Assembly (NCBI GenBank): GCA_902363735.1
Contig: CABJBA010000008.1
Location: forward strand, 124,001 to 188,000
Origin: Clostridiaceae bacterium
Lineage (GTDB): Bacteria; Bacillota; Clostridia; Lachnospirales; Lachnospiraceae
Direction of reading: 5' to 3'
Length of the DNA stretch: 64,000 nt
A model generated the notes under the pieces. That model searched no databases. It was not told where the DNA came from and saw nothing but the letters and a program-made list of their open reading frames with translations. This document shows, piece after piece, positions 16,555 to 27,109 of the stretch; the first letter of the stretch is position 1; each line of letters opens with the position of its first letter. The translations under genes were made by a program, and so were the position numbers.

Positions 16555-17811
16555 TTATAATATATCGCAAAAATCAAAGGTAGCAAAATAGTCCTTTGGA
16601 GTTTCTGCCCTTCGGATCATTTGAACGGAGCCGTCTTCCTCTAACAGCAGTTCTGCTGATTTTAATTTTCCATTATAATTATATCCCATGGCATATCCGT
16701 GTGCTCCTGTATCGTGGATGAACAGCAAATCTCCCTTGGAAATTTCAGGCAGCATCCGGTCAACTGCAAATTTATCGTTGTTCTCACAAAGAGATCCAAC
16801 CACATCATATTTATGGTCACAGGCAGCCTCTTCTTTCCCCATGACTGTAATGTGATGGTAAGCTCCATACATGGCTGGTCTCATCAGATTCACAGCGCAG
16901 GCGTCTACACCGATATACTCTTTATGAGTATGTTTTTCATGAACTGCGGTTGTTACCAGACCGCCGTATGGCCCAAGCATGAAACGCCCAAGCTCCGTAT
17001 AGATAGCCACATCTCCCATACCTGCAGGCACCAGAACTTCCTCATAAACCTTACGGACACCCTCACCGATCACATAAATGTCATTAGGTTCCTGATCCGG
17101 ATGATAAGGAATTCCGATACCTCCTGACAAGTTGATAAATGCGATATCAGCTCCTGTCTCTTTCTCCAGCTTCACAGCCAGTTCAAACAGCACCTTGGCA
17201 AGAAAAGGGTAATATTCGTTGGTCACCGTATTACTTGCCAAAAAAGCATGGATGCCAAACTTTTTTGCACCCTTGTTCTTTAATATCTTGTATGCTTCAA
17301 AAATCTGCTCTGTGGTCATTCCGTATTTTGCATCACCGGGATTGTCCATAATATCTGTGCTGATTTTAAATAATCCCCCTGGATTGTAACGGCAGCTTAT
17401 AGTTTCCGGAATATAGCCGATGGACTCCTCCAGAAAATCAATATGGGTGATATCATCCAGATTAATGATAGCTCCCAGCTTTTCCGCATAGCGGTACTCG
17501 TCAGCAGGAGTGTTGTTGGAAGAAAACATGATATCCGGACCGGAAAATCCTGTTGACTCAGACATCATAAGCTCTGTCAGGGAAGAACAGTCCATTCCGC
17601 AGCCATAATCCTTTAAAAGCTTTAAAATAAAGGGATTAGGAGTGGCCTTTACTGCAAAATATTCACGAAATCCCTTGTTCCAGGCAAATGCCTCTTTAAG
17701 CTTTACCGCATTTTCCCTGATTCCTTTTTCATCATATAAATGAAAGGGCGTTGGATATTCCCTTACTATTTCCTCTAATTTTTCCTTTGCTACAAATGGT
17801 CTTTTTTCCAT
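16555..17811 (-). CDS. lysA: Diaminopimelate decarboxylase-like PLP enzyme
   Basis: A 418-residue fold-III PLP decarboxylase. The Schiff-base lysine is Lys55 in FAVKATPNP; the glycine-rich phosphate loop is LSGGIGIP, and the C-terminal active-site Cys is in GSLCENND. The motif usually written EPGR reads ELGR. It most likely makes L-lysine from meso-diaminopimelate in the cytosol, though a related carboxynorspermidine- or ornithine-type role cannot be ruled out. The start ATG at 17809-17811 has AAAGGAG 6 nt upstream. It has its own promoter at 17880-17908. Confidence 0.85.
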   Translation of the reverse strand: MEKRPFVAKEKLEEIVREYPTPFHLYDEKGIRENAVKLKEAFAWNKGFREYFAVKATPNPFILKLLKDYGCGMDCSSLTELMMSESTGFSGPDIMFSSNNTPADEYRYAEKLGAIINLDDITHIDFLEESIGYIPETISCRYNPGGLFKISTDIMDNPGDAKYGMTTEQIFEAYKILKNKGAKKFGIHAFLASNTVTNEYYPFLAKVLFELAVKLEKETGADIAFINLSGGIGIPYHPDQEPNDIYVIGEGVRKVYEEVLVPAGMGDVAIYTELGRFMLGPYGGLVTTAVHEKHTHKEYIGVDACAVNLMRPAMYGAYHHITVMGKEEAACDHKYDVVGSLCENNDKFAVDRMLPEISKGDLLFIHDTGAHGYAMGYNYNGKLKSAELLLEEDGSVQMIRRAETPKDYFATFDFCDIL

Positions 17812-17879
17812 ATTTTTCTCCTTTCGCAACTTTGTAACAGCAGAAGGAGCCTCTCTCCGGCACATCTGCTTTCCAGCTT

Positions 17880-17908
17880 ATTGTACCGGGGATAGACTCC
17901 TTTGTCTA
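17880..17908 (-). promoter_or_regulatory. Promoter of the lysA-type gene
   Basis: TAGACA (17903-17908) and TACAAT (17880-17885) on the minus strand with 17 bp between them, 69 bp before the start codon. It lies in the short gap after pyk. Confidence 0.65.
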
Positions 17909-17946
17909 CATTTATTGTATAAATATTCAAATTACCTGCAACTTAA

Positions 17947-19383
17947 TCAATCCACAGTTACCACACGCATAATATTGGTATGTGCAGCTGGTTCATGCTT
18001 TCTCACTGGGCTAACCACTCCGGCAGTTACTACAACGATGTCATCTTCTTTTACAATATCCTTGGCCTTTAACAGCTCCATAGAGGAATAGATGAGAACG
18101 TCGGTGGATTCTGCACGCTTTGCATGAAGAGGCTTTACACCCCAGTAAAGCTGCATCTGACGGAGAGCAGAAGAGCTTGGGGACAAACCGATAATTTGGC
18201 TTTCCGGTCTCCACTTGGATAAAAGCCTTGTGGTAAATCCTGTAATACTGGGAGCTACAATTACCTTTGCTCCAAGGTCATGAGCCGTCGACACGGAAGA
18301 ATAACATACGGCATTGGACACATTATGGGTGTTAACAGCTGAAACCTTGCGCTTGCGGTAGCCGCTGTAATCCAGATGCTTTTCTGTCTCTTCTACAATA
18401 GATGCCATCATAGAAAGAGCTTCCACCGGATACTTGCCCATTGCAGTTTCTCCGGAAAGCATAACAGCATCTGTTCCGTCATAAACAGCATTTGCCACAT
18501 CGGTCACCTCTGCTCTGGTTGGACGGGGATTCCGGATCATAGAATCCAGCATCTGAGTTGCGGTAATAACCGGCTTACATGCCTCGTTACACTTCTCAAT
18601 AATACGTTTCTGAATAAAAGGAACTTCCTGAGCCGGAATTTCCACACCCATATCACCGCGGGCAACCATGATGCCGTCGCTGGCCTCAATGATCTCATCC
18701 AGGTTTTCAATTCCCTCAGCATTTTCAATCTTAGCAATAACGCTGATATTGGAATTGCTTACTTCCAGAATTTCCTTGATTTCATAAATAGCTGCTGCAG
18801 TACGCACAAAAGAAGCGGCGATAAAATCAAAGCCCTGTTCAATACCGAACTGAATATCCTGCTTATCCTTATCTGTCAGAGCCGGAAGCTTTACCTTCAC
18901 GTTTGGCACGTTAACGCCTTTTCTCTCTCCCAGTTCCCCGCCATTAATGATTCTGCAGACGATATCCCTGCCCTTTACTTCAATCACTTCCAGTTCAATG
19001 AGTCCGTCGTCAATGAGAATGCGGTTTCCAGCCTTTACATCCTGATTGAGTCCGTCATAATTAATATGTCCTCTTGAGGAATTTCCTAGGATCTCTTCTG
19101 TTGTCAGGATATAAGTATCTCCATCTTTTAAAACCACTTTCTTTCCATCCTCCAAAAGTCCGGTTCTAATTTCCGGTCCCTTGGTGTCAAGAAGGGAGGC
19201 AATGGGGAGATCCAGTTCCTCACGGATGCTTTTCAGGGCATCAAGGCGGTCCCGCTGCTCTTCATAATCACCATGGGAAAAATTGAATCTGGCAACGTCC
19301 ATTCCGTGCTCAGCCAGCGCTTTCATCAGTTGGCGGTCATTGGTATTGGGTCCCATGGTGCAAATAATCTTGGTCTTCTTCAT
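17947..19383 (-). CDS. pyk: Pyruvate kinase
   Basis: A 478-residue glycolytic enzyme converting phosphoenolpyruvate and ADP to pyruvate and ATP. The N-terminus KTKIICTMGPNTND, the FNFSHG loop, LDTKGPEIRTG and the ATQMLDSM...PTRAEVTDVANAV signature are all present. The length fits the classical form; the extra C-terminal PEP-utiliser-like domain of Bacillus enzymes is absent. The true start is the ATG at 19381-19383 behind GGAGG; upstream in-frame codons lie in the preceding gene. It follows the rhomboid-like gene after a 16-bp gap. Confidence 0.96.
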   Translation of the reverse strand: MKKTKIICTMGPNTNDRQLMKALAEHGMDVARFNFSHGDYEEQRDRLDALKSIREELDLPIASLLDTKGPEIRTGLLEDGKKVVLKDGDTYILTTEEILGNSSRGHINYDGLNQDVKAGNRILIDDGLIELEVIEVKGRDIVCRIINGGELGERKGVNVPNVKVKLPALTDKDKQDIQFGIEQGFDFIAASFVRTAAAIYEIKEILEVSNSNISVIAKIENAEGIENLDEIIEASDGIMVARGDMGVEIPAQEVPFIQKRIIEKCNEACKPVITATQMLDSMIRNPRPTRAEVTDVANAVYDGTDAVMLSGETAMGKYPVEALSMMASIVEETEKHLDYSGYRKRKVSAVNTHNVSNAVCYSSVSTAHDLGAKVIVAPSITGFTTRLLSKWRPESQIIGLSPSSSALRQMQLYWGVKPLHAKRAESTDVLIYSSMELLKAKDIVKEDDIVVVTAGVVSPVRKHEPAAHTNIMRVVTVD

Positions 19384-19399
19384 GAATTGTCCTCCGTAG

Positions 19400-20245
19400 C
19401 TAGTTAATCGTGTCTCCGGATATAGGTTGATCCGGTGTAATGTGTTTATGTGTATATAAATGCTCAGAACAGTATTCATAGCTGCCCTGGCACTTTGAGC
19501 AATAACGGAATTCCAGCTCAGGAGCATCTTTTTCCGTCCGTCCGCACACTGCGCACCGGTGATGGGCTCCTCCCTGGGGTGTAATTTTCATCTGTCTGCG
19601 GAATGCTTGCTTTCTCTTGATCTCCTTCGGATTAAAACGGCTTATATTGCGGGTCATAAGGAAAAAGATAATGCAGTTAAGCAATGACATGACAATGGTG
19701 ATTCTGGTTGCCATTCCTCCCACTAAGAATCCGTAAATAAAGTAAATTCCATTAAAAAGGGCCATCCACTTAGCTTTGACAGGAATAGCAAAAAACAGCA
19801 GAAATTCCAGATCCGGAAAGGTAACGGCAAAAGCAAAAAACAGGGAATAATTGAGAAATTGCGTGGTCATAAGCGCACTCATCCCTGTGAGGGCATAAAC
19901 TACCAGAGCAGCAGCCACATGTCCAACCACCCCCATAAAGAAGTAGACATTAAAGCGGAATGAGCCCCATACCCTCTCTAAATTGGTTCCCAGCATATAG
20001 TATAAATACAGGCTGAGAACAGCAAAAAACGGGTCGCTTCCAGGAGGATAAATCATAAATGTTACCACCCTCCACACCTGACCCTGAAGGATTTTTCCTG
20101 CATCAAGAGATAAATACTGCAGATAAAAGCCGGGGGCAAACCAGGTGATCAAAAGTCCCACACCGTACATGCCGATGATATAATACATCAGATTTGGAAT
20201 CGCATATTTTCTGAATCTGCGCTCCAGGTTGTAAAAAAATTTCAT
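19400..20245 (-). CDS. Rhomboid-like membrane protein with C-terminal zinc ribbon
   Basis: A 281-residue protein with about six membrane helices in a rhomboid-like layout (WGSFRFNVYFFMGVVGHVAAA, then the loop GMSA). The catalytic GxSG is reduced to GMSA, and I see no His in the last helices, so it is probably not a protease. The C-terminus holds a Cys cluster, CAVCGRTEKD...YCSKCQGSYEYCSEH, that looks like a zinc ribbon. It sits 12 bp after corA and 16 bp before pyk, so a three-gene transcript is likely. Function unknown. Confidence 0.75.
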   Translation of the reverse strand: MKFFYNLERRFRKYAIPNLMYYIIGMYGVGLLITWFAPGFYLQYLSLDAGKILQGQVWRVVTFMIYPPGSDPFFAVLSLYLYYMLGTNLERVWGSFRFNVYFFMGVVGHVAAALVVYALTGMSALMTTQFLNYSLFFAFAVTFPDLEFLLFFAIPVKAKWMALFNGIYFIYGFLVGGMATRITIVMSLLNCIIFFLMTRNISRFNPKEIKRKQAFRRQMKITPQGGAHHRCAVCGRTEKDAPELEFRYCSKCQGSYEYCSEHLYTHKHITPDQPISGDTIN

Positions 20246-20257
20246 GCTTTCCTCTTT

Positions 20258-21199
20258 TCAAAACATATCCTTTTTGGAAAAAATCCATGCCACAATCAGG
20301 GTCAGAACCACAGTCAGGCCCAAAACAACGGAAAAACCGTAAGGGCTGTCTGCAAAGGGTATTCCTCTGGTATTCACATTCATTCCATAAAAGCTGGCTA
20401 CCATGGTGGGAATGGACATTACGATGGTGATGGTTGCTAAAAACTTCATTACAATGTTCTGGTTGTTGGAAATAACAGATGCAAAGGCATCCATGGTTCC
20501 GCTTAAAATGCCGCTGTAGATATTAGCCATCTCAATGGCCTGCTTATTTTCAACGATAACATCTTCCAAAAGTTCCGTATCCTCCGGGTACTTTTTGATC
20601 TTTTCGTTCCTCATAAGCTTTTCCAATACCACTTCATTAGAGCGCAAAGATGTGGTGAAATATACCAGACTCTTTTCCAGTTCCAGAAGCTCGATCAGTT
20701 CCCGGTTTCTGGTGGATCTGTGAAGCTGTTCTTCAACCTCTCCGCTCTTTTTGTCGATAACCCTCAGATATTGCAGGTAAAGAGATGCATTCTTATACAG
20801 AATCTGAAGAATAAAACGGGTTTTCATATAAGTGTGAAAATCCCGGACTCTTCCATCCATAAAAGTGTTGAGTACTGTAGTGTCCTCCAGACAGACTGTA
20901 ATAATGGCATCCTCTGTGGTGATAATACCCACTGGAATAGTCACATACCAGTCCTTTCCGCCTCTTTCCTCTACAGTGGGGACATCCACCAAAATCAGGG
21001 TGTAGTGATCTTCCACCTGAATACGGGAACGCTCTTCCTCATCCAGAGGAGCCCTTAAATCGTCGGGATCGATGTGATACGTATCAGCAATTTCCAGAAT
21101 TTCCGTTGCAGTAGGGTTCGTAAGAGCCACCCAGCAGCCTGGTAAAAGTTCATCCTTTTGCTGGATCAGGCCGTTCACTGTTTTATATATCTGAATCAT
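20258..21199 (-). CDS. corA: CorA-family magnesium/metal transporter
   Basis: A 313-residue CorA. A large soluble alpha/beta and helical N-terminal domain is followed by two C-terminal transmembrane helices; the pore motif GMN appears in SFYGMNVNTRG before the last helix, and the short basic KKD tail ends the protein. It forms a pentameric Mg2+ (or Co2+/Ni2+) channel. It heads a tight cluster with the rhomboid-like gene and pyk; Mg2+ is a cofactor of pyruvate kinase, a suggestive but unproven link. Confidence 0.93.
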   Translation of the reverse strand: MIQIYKTVNGLIQQKDELLPGCWVALTNPTATEILEIADTYHIDPDDLRAPLDEEERSRIQVEDHYTLILVDVPTVEERGGKDWYVTIPVGIITTEDAIITVCLEDTTVLNTFMDGRVRDFHTYMKTRFILQILYKNASLYLQYLRVIDKKSGEVEEQLHRSTRNRELIELLELEKSLVYFTTSLRSNEVVLEKLMRNEKIKKYPEDTELLEDVIVENKQAIEMANIYSGILSGTMDAFASVISNNQNIVMKFLATITIVMSIPTMVASFYGMNVNTRGIPFADSPYGFSVVLGLTVVLTLIVAWIFSKKDMF

Positions 21200-21248
21200 G
21201 GCTTTCTCCCCTTTCTACTTAAAAATTTTTGCATACTTCGACTTATAC

Positions 21249-21277
21249 ATTATAGTTTCCAGAAGTCCTTTTGTCAA
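21249..21277 (-). promoter_or_regulatory. Consensus sigma-A promoter of corA
   Basis: TTGACA (21272-21277), 17-bp spacer, TATAAT (21249-21254) on the minus strand, 50 bp before the corA start. Both hexamers are perfect. Confidence 0.88.
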
Positions 21278-21353
21278 ACAAAATGAAGGCATATTTAGTG
21301 AACTTAAACAAATTTTGCTAGTTTTAACATATATTTATCACTGTAACGGAATT

Positions 21354-21382
21354 GTATTATTTCTTATTTTATGGTAAACTGA
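21354..21382 (+). promoter_or_regulatory. Possible promoter of the activase gene
   Basis: TTGTAT (about 21354), 17-bp spacer, TAAACT. Weak matches, but the position suits the ATG at 21443. Confidence 0.4.
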
Positions 21383-21442
21383 TGTCCGGTGAGCTATAAA
21401 CTTACTTTTACACAAAAGGAGGCAAGGGATTATCCCGCGCAT

Positions 21443-24400
21443 ATGATTACATATAACACATTAGGAATCGATATCGGTTCCACAACCGTAAAAATCGCTA
21501 TATTAAATGACAGCCGCGAAATCTTATTTGCTGATTATGAGCGGCATTATGCTAACATACAGGAAACTTTGGCCGGTCTTTTAAAGAAGGCCTACGATAA
21601 ACTGGGACCCATGGATCTCCAGCCTGCCATTACAGGCTCAGGAGGCTTAACTCTGTCCAAGCACTTAAAAGTTCCCTTTGTTCAGGAGGTGGTTTCTGTA
21701 GCCTCCGCTCTTAAAGATTATGCCCCGCAGACCGACGTGGCAATCGAACTAGGGGGAGAAGATGCGAAAATAATTTATTTTACCGGTGGAATAGACCAGA
21801 GAATGAACGGAATCTGCGCCGGAGGAACCGGATCCTTTATTGACCAGATGGCCGCTCTTTTGCAGACCGATGCATCCGGGCTGAACGAATATGCCGCCAA
21901 TTACAGGGCTATTTACCCCATCGCTGCCCGCTGCGGAGTATTTGCAAAAACAGATATCCAGCCTCTCATCAATGAAGGGGCTACCAGGGAGGATTTATCG
22001 GCTTCTATTTTCCAGGCTGTGGTAAATCAGACCATCAGCGGATTGGCCTGCGGAAAGCCAATAAGGGGCAATGTGGCCTTTTTAGGGGGGCCTCTCCATT
22101 TTCTTCCTGAATTACGGAAGGCTTTTATCCGCACCTTAAACTTATCCGGGGACGCTGTTATCGCTCCGGATCACTCTCACTTATTCGCTGCTGTGGGAGC
22201 TGCAATAAATGCGGAAGAAGACCGGAGTCATATGGTCTCTTTAGAAGAGATGATCGGCCGTCTGTCCACCGGAATTAAGATGGATTTTGAAGTAAAGCGC
22301 ATGGCACCTTTGTTTGCCGGTCAGTCAGAATATGATGAATTCCAGGCAAGACATAGTGACCACTGTGTAAAAAAAGGAGAATTGTCTTCTTATCATGGCA
22401 AATGTTTTTTAGGAATTGATGCCGGCTCCACCACCACAAAGGTGGCAGTAGTAGGGGAAGACGGCACCCTGTTATACAGCTTTTACAGCAGCAATAATGG
22501 AAATCCTCTGGCAACTGCAATCCGGGCTATGAAAGAAATTAAAGAACGGATGACAAAGGACAGTGAGATTGTATGGTCCTGCTCTACCGGATACGGGGAG
22601 GCCTTATTAAAGGCTGCCTTTCTACTTGACGAAGGGGAAGTGGAAACCATTTCCCACTACTATGCTGCTGCCTTTTTTGAGCCAGAGGTGGACTGCATTC
22701 TCGATATCGGCGGACAGGATATGAAGTGTATCCGTATAAAAAACAACACTGTGGACAGCGTCCAGCTCAACGAGGCCTGTTCCGCAGGCTGCGGTTCCTT
22801 CATCGAAACCTTTGCTAACTCTTTAAACTATACTGTGGAGAACTTTGCCAAAGAAGCACTGTTTGCAAAGAATCCCACTGATTTAGGAACCAGATGCACC
22901 GTATTTATGAACTCCAACGTAAAGCAGGCCCAAAAAGAAGGCGCTGAGGTTTCCGATATCTCCGCAGGTCTTGCTTATTCCGTTATTAAAAATGCCTTGT
23001 TTAAGGTGATTAAAATTACAAACGCCTCTGATTTAGGACACCACGTTGTGGTTCAGGGCGGAACATTTTACAACGATGCTGTTTTAAGGAGTTTTGAGAA
23101 AATATCAGAATGCCAAGCCATCCGTCCGGACATTGCAGGCATTATGGGGGCCTTCGGAGCCGCCCTTATTGCCAGGGAACGGTTCGAAGCGTCCAGAACC
23201 ACTACGATGCTGAGTCTTGACAAAATCCTGGGGCTTCACTACGAAACCTCTATGGGCCGGTGTAAGGCCTGCACCAACAGCTGCGTGCTGACCATCAACC
23301 GGTTTGACGGAGGACGCCAGTTTGTCAGCGGAAACCGCTGTGAGCGGGGTCTTGGAAAAGCAAAAGCCAAACGGGAGGTACCAAACCTGTTTGACTACAA
23401 ACTCCACCGTATGTTCGATTACGAACCACTGGCAGAGGACCTGGCTGAAAGAGGAACCGTAGGCATTCCCAGGGTTTTGAACATGTATGAAAACTATCCC
23501 TTCTGGGCCGTTTTCTTCAAAGAATTAAAGTTCCGCACCGTGCTTTCTCCTCAATCAAGCAGAAAGATTTATGAACTGGGCATTGAGTCCATTCCCAGCG
23601 AGTCGGAGTGCTATCCGGCCAAAATCGCCCACGGTCATGTGGAATGGCTGATCCGCCAGGGAATCGAGACCATTTTTTATCCCTGTATCCCCTATGAACG
23701 GAACGAGACCCCTGATGCCGGAAATCATTTTAACTGTCCCATTGTCACCTCTTATGCTGAAAACATAAAAAACAATGTGGAAGGGCTTCAGGCAGAAAAC
23801 ATCCGTTTCTTAAATCCGTTTATGGCTTTCACCAATGAAGAAATACTGACAAAACGTCTGACAGAAGTATTTGCTGAAGATTTTGGAATTCCGGTTTCAG
23901 AGACCGCCGAGGCCGCTCACAAGGCCTGGGAAGAACTTTTATTATCCCGTTCCGATATGGAGAAAAAGGGAGAAGAGACCATTTTGTGGCTAAAGGAACA
24001 TGACAAGAGGGGCATTGTGCTGGCCGGCCGCCCCTACCATGTGGATCCGGAGATCAACCACGGAATTCCGGAGCTGATCACCTCCTATGGTTTTGCAGTC
24101 CTGACCGAAGATGCCATTTCCCATCTGGCTGAAATTGAGCGTCCCATGGTGGTGACAGACCAGTGGATGTACCACACCCGTCTTTACCGGGCCGCCAGCC
24201 TTGTGAAGCACGAAAGCTGTCTGGACTTAATCCAGCTCAACTCCTTTGGCTGCGGCCTGGATGCAGTCACCACGGACCAGGTCAGTGACATTCTGACCGG
24301 TTCAGGAAAGATTTATACCGTTTTAAAAATTGATGAGGTCAATAACTTAGGGGCTGCAAGAATCCGTATCCGTTCCCTTATTGCCGCATTAAAGGTCAGG

Positions 24401-25714
24401 GACAAGAGTCATTATGAGCAGAAGGTGGTTTCCAGTGCTTATCAAAGAGTCACATTTACCAAGGAAATGAAAAAGGATTACACCATTCTCTGCCCGCAGA
24501 TGTCACCCATTCACTTTGACCTGGTAGAGCCCGCCATACGTTCCTTCGGTTACCGGATTGAGATACTTCAAAATCACAACCGCTCTGCCGTTGATACCGG
24601 ACTGAAATATGTAAACAACGACGCTTGTTACCCCTCCCTCATTGTGGTGGGACAGATCATGGATGCTCTTCTTTCCGGCAAATATGATTTAGACCGCACG
24701 GCCATTTTCATGAGCCAGACCGGAGGAGGCTGCCGGGCCTCCAATTATATCGGCTTTATCCGAAGGGCCTTAGACAAGTCGGGTATGAGCCAGGTTCCAG
24801 TTATCTCCGTCAATGCCGGAAACATGGAGAGTAATCCGGGCTTTTCCATCACCCTGCCCCTCCTGACAAAAGCCATGCAGGCTGTCGTATATGGGGACGT
24901 CTTTATGAGGGTATTATATGCCACCCGGCCCTACGAAAAGATTCCAGGATCCGCCAACGCTCTTCACGACAGATGGAGACAGCGCTGCATTGAAGCTTTA
25001 TCAGCAAAGACACCGGGCATGATGACATTTTCCCGTAATTTAAAAGGAATTATAAGAGACTTTGACAACCTGCCCAGAAATGAGGTCAAAAAGCCTAAGG
25101 TGGGCATCGTAGGAGAAATCCTGGTCAAATTCTCACCTCTGGCTAACAATAACATTGTAGAGCTTCTGGAGGCAGAAGGAGCCGAGGCTGTTATGCCGGA
25201 TTTGATGGATTTTCTTCTGTACTGCTTCTACAACAACAATTTTAAAGCGGAAAATCTGGGAGGTAAGAAAAAAACTGCTGCCCTTTCCAACATGGGGATT
25301 TCCCTGCTGGAATACTTCCGTAAGACTGCAAAAAAAGAGCTTGTAAAAAGCAGACATTTTACCGCTCCGGCCCACATCGGAAGTCTGGCAGACATGGCAA
25401 AGGAATTTGTTTCCATCGGAAACCAGACCGGAGAAGGCTGGTTCCTGACCGGAGAAATGCTGGAACTGATACACACCGGAACCAACAACATTGTCTGCGC
25501 CCAACCCTTTGGCTGCCTTCCCAACCATATTGTTGGAAAGGGCGTGATCAAGGAGCTGAGAAAGGCATACCCCGATTCCAACATCATTGCCGTGGACTAT
25601 GACCCCGGCGCCAGTGAGGTGAATCAGTTAAACCGAATTAAGCTGATGCTTTCTACAGCTCAGAAAAACCTGAACAAAGAAAATTCCGCTGATATGGAGC
25701 GGGAAATGAGTTAA
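21443..25714 (+). CDS. 2-hydroxyacyl-CoA dehydratase activase, giant fused form
   Basis: About 1423 residues. Two ASKHA/BcrAD-type ATPase domains come first ([15 protein letters not shown], then [16 protein letters not shown] near 320), each with the cysteines of the bridging [4Fe-4S] cluster (ICAGGTGSF and [14 protein letters not shown] and RCTVF). The classical activator is a homodimer with two Cys per subunit; here one chain supplies both halves. A Cys-rich DUF2229-type region follows (CKACTNSC), then an HgdB-like dehydratase-subunit domain. Relatives use ATP to inject an electron into dehydratases; the substrate here is unknown. Start is uncertain: ATG at 21443 fits family N-termini although AGGAGG is 20 nt away; a GTG at 21389 lies almost on the predicted transcription start. 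Confidence 0.85.
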   Translation: MITYNTLGIDIGSTTVKIAILNDSREILFADYERHYANIQETLAGLLKKAYDKLGPMDLQPAITGSGGLTLSKHLKVPFVQEVVSVASALKDYAPQTDVAIELGGEDAKIIYFTGGIDQRMNGICAGGTGSFIDQMAALLQTDASGLNEYAANYRAIYPIAARCGVFAKTDIQPLINEGATREDLSASIFQAVVNQTISGLACGKPIRGNVAFLGGPLHFLPELRKAFIRTLNLSGDAVIAPDHSHLFAAVGAAINAEEDRSHMVSLEEMIGRLSTGIKMDFEVKRMAPLFAGQSEYDEFQARHSDHCVKKGELSSYHGKCFLGIDAGSTTTKVAVVGEDGTLLYSFYSSNNGNPLATAIRAMKEIKERMTKDSEIVWSCSTGYGEALLKAAFLLDEGEVETISHYYAAAFFEPEVDCILDIGGQDMKCIRIKNNTVDSVQLNEACSAGCGSFIETFANSLNYTVENFAKEALFAKNPTDLGTRCTVFMNSNVKQAQKEGAEVSDISAGLAYSVIKNALFKVIKITNASDLGHHVVVQGGTFYNDAVLRSFEKISECQAIRPDIAGIMGAFGAALIARERFEASRTTTMLSLDKILGLHYETSMGRCKACTNSCVLTINRFDGGRQFVSGNRCERGLGKAKAKREVPNLFDYKLHRMFDYEPLAEDLAERGTVGIPRVLNMYENYPFWAVFFKELKFRTVLSPQSSRKIYELGIESIPSESECYPAKIAHGHVEWLIRQGIETIFYPCIPYERNETPDAGNHFNCPIVTSYAENIKNNVEGLQAENIRFLNPFMAFTNEEILTKRLTEVFAEDFGIPVSETAEAAHKAWEELLLSRSDMEKKGEETILWLKEHDKRGIVLAGRPYHVDPEINHGIPELITSYGFAVLTEDAISHLAEIERPMVVTDQWMYHTRLYRAASLVKHESCLDLIQLNSFGCGLDAVTTDQVSDILTGSGKIYTVLKIDEVNNLGAARIRIRSLIAALKVRDKSHYEQKVVSSAYQRVTFTKEMKKDYTILCPQMSPIHFDLVEPAIRSFGYRIEILQNHNRSAVDTGLKYVNNDACYPSLIVVGQIMDALLSGKYDLDRTAIFMSQTGGGCRASNYIGFIRRALDKSGMSQVPVISVNAGNMESNPGFSITLPLLTKAMQAVVYGDVFMRVLYATRPYEKIPGSANALHDRWRQRCIEALSAKTPGMMTFSRNLKGIIRDFDNLPRNEVKKPKVGIVGEILVKFSPLANNNIVELLEAEGAEAVMPDLMDFLLYCFYNNNFKAENLGGKKKTAALSNMGISLLEYFRKTAKKELVKSRHFTAPAHIGSLADMAKEFVSIGNQTGEGWFLTGEMLELIHTGTNNIVCAQPFGCLPNHIVGKGVIKELRKAYPDSNIIAVDYDPGASEVNQLNRIKLMLSTAQKNLNKENSADMEREMS

Positions 25715-25721
25715 CATGCTG

Positions 25722-25748
25722 ATGGGGAGGAACGATGTTCCTCCCCAT
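25722..25748. terminator. Shared terminator between convergent genes
   Basis: A 12-bp perfect stem, ATGGGGAGGAAC with GTTCCTCCCCAT, and a 3-nt loop, lies between the activase stop and the DUF6179 stop. The + side is followed by TTCTTATTCT. Confidence 0.75.
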
Positions 25749-25756
25749 TTCTTATT

Positions 25757-26587
25757 CTATATGGCAATAATCCGGTCCAGGCACCGGTTTTTAATTCCTT
25801 GTTTCAGTTCAAAGGCATAGTCATGGACATCTTTTTTTAAATACGTTCCCAATTCCTCATTGCTTCCGTATCCAATATCCATAAGTTCATCAATCAGCTC
25901 TTTCAGGTAACATTTCAGTTCTTCGGTAGTATTCTGACTTATACAGCTTTCCAACCGCTTCACTTCCTCCCCCGTATACCGCCTTGTATGAATCCCCTTT
26001 CCTGCCATCCTGCACCCTAAAACATTGCGAAGCACAATAGAAGCCATATTAATTAAAAGGCCCTTATAATCAGCAGAATAGACTTTCAGCACATGGAAGA
26101 TATATTCATCCGGGATCTTCTCAAAGAAAGTCTGTTCCAGACCAATGCTCTTTACATAAGCATAAATGGCATCAATCCCCTGCAAAGAATCCATAGGCCG
26201 CAAAACAGGATAATCCAAAGTGAGAAGGTGATCCTGAGGAGCAAAGCGGGGATCATAATACAAAAAGAAAGAAGGAAGTCCCTTGGCAACGGTATCATAA
26301 CAGCACCTGTTTTTATAGGAGTTAAAATCCCCTATGATGCGGTTATACAGGATCTGGGCTTCCTTCACCTTCTCAAGGACTTTTTTATAACCCAACAGGT
26401 AAGCTGTCTTTGCCTCCACCCGGTTCTCAGTAGAAATAAGTCCTTCTTCCAGCCCCGCCTCATATTCCCGGATGCAGTACAGGATCGCTCCCATAAGCTG
26501 TCTGGCTTTTTCATAAGTGATAGAAGTGCTCTCCTTACCCGTATATTTTTCAGCCAGCTCCCCTATAAGGGGAAGCAGTTCTTCCAT
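25757..26587 (-). CDS. DUF6179 family protein
   Basis: A 276-residue, mostly helical protein of unknown function that I recognise as the DUF6179 family of clostridia. No signal peptide or membrane segment; typical blocks are FFLYYDPRFAPQDHLLTLDYPVL and DGIDAIYAYVKSIGLEQTFFEKIP-like. I choose the ATG at 26585-26587, one base after the DUF6323 stop codon, with AAGGA 5 nt upstream inside that gene, so the two are translationally coupled. Confidence 0.8.
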   Translation of the reverse strand: MEELLPLIGELAEKYTGKESTSITYEKARQLMGAILYCIREYEAGLEEGLISTENRVEAKTAYLLGYKKVLEKVKEAQILYNRIIGDFNSYKNRCCYDTVAKGLPSFFLYYDPRFAPQDHLLTLDYPVLRPMDSLQGIDAIYAYVKSIGLEQTFFEKIPDEYIFHVLKVYSADYKGLLINMASIVLRNVLGCRMAGKGIHTRRYTGEEVKRLESCISQNTTEELKCYLKELIDELMDIGYGSNEELGTYLKKDVHDYAFELKQGIKNRCLDRIIAI

Positions 26588-26588
26588 G

Positions 26589-27047
26589 TTATCCTTCTTC
26601 ATCTTCCTCCTCATAAAGTCCCTGCCCAAAGCGCGCACTTCTTGCAAAAGTCTCCAGCCGGGTGTCCTCAAGATAATCAAGGGAACCCTGGCAAGGCCCG
26701 TCAAACTGTTCCTTCATGAACTCAATCAGTTCATCATCCGTATATTCATCCAGGGATTCATTTTTATAAAAGTAAAAAATATCCTGAAGCCGTCCTATTG
26801 TTTCCACGTAATTGTCCTGATAAATATAAGGAGAATCGCAGAAGGCATAAATCAGCTTGGGCAGAATTCCTTCTCCAAACTCCACCCGCTCCTGATTCCT
26901 TAAAACCTCTTTTCGTTCCCTTAAAAGCAGGACCCCTTCCTCCTCTGTCAGGGACAGGCCAAACCTTTTTGTATAGTCATTGGCCTTCCTGATTCTTTCA
27001 AGCTGCGTACTGTCATTTGCTGCCTCAAGCCATTTTTTATCTTCCAT
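26589..27047 (-). CDS. DUF6323 family protein
   Basis: A 152-residue acidic, helical protein matching my recollection of DUF6323 (RIRKANDYTKRFGLSLTEEE, FCDSPYIYQDNYVETIGRLQ, MKEQFDGPCQGSLDYL). Function unknown. It is paired with DUF6179 in many clostridia and the two are coupled here, so they probably act together. AAAGGGG is about 9 nt before the ATG. I find no strong promoter in front on the minus strand. Confidence 0.8.
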   Translation of the reverse strand: MEDKKWLEAANDSTQLERIRKANDYTKRFGLSLTEEEGVLLLRERKEVLRNQERVEFGEGILPKLIYAFCDSPYIYQDNYVETIGRLQDIFYFYKNESLDEYTDDELIEFMKEQFDGPCQGSLDYLEDTRLETFARSARFGQGLYEEEDEEG

Positions 27048-27109
27048 AAAAACGCCCCTTTCCTTTGATAAATACCAAGTCTACGCTCAAAGGAGAGAAA
27101 TTACAAGAC

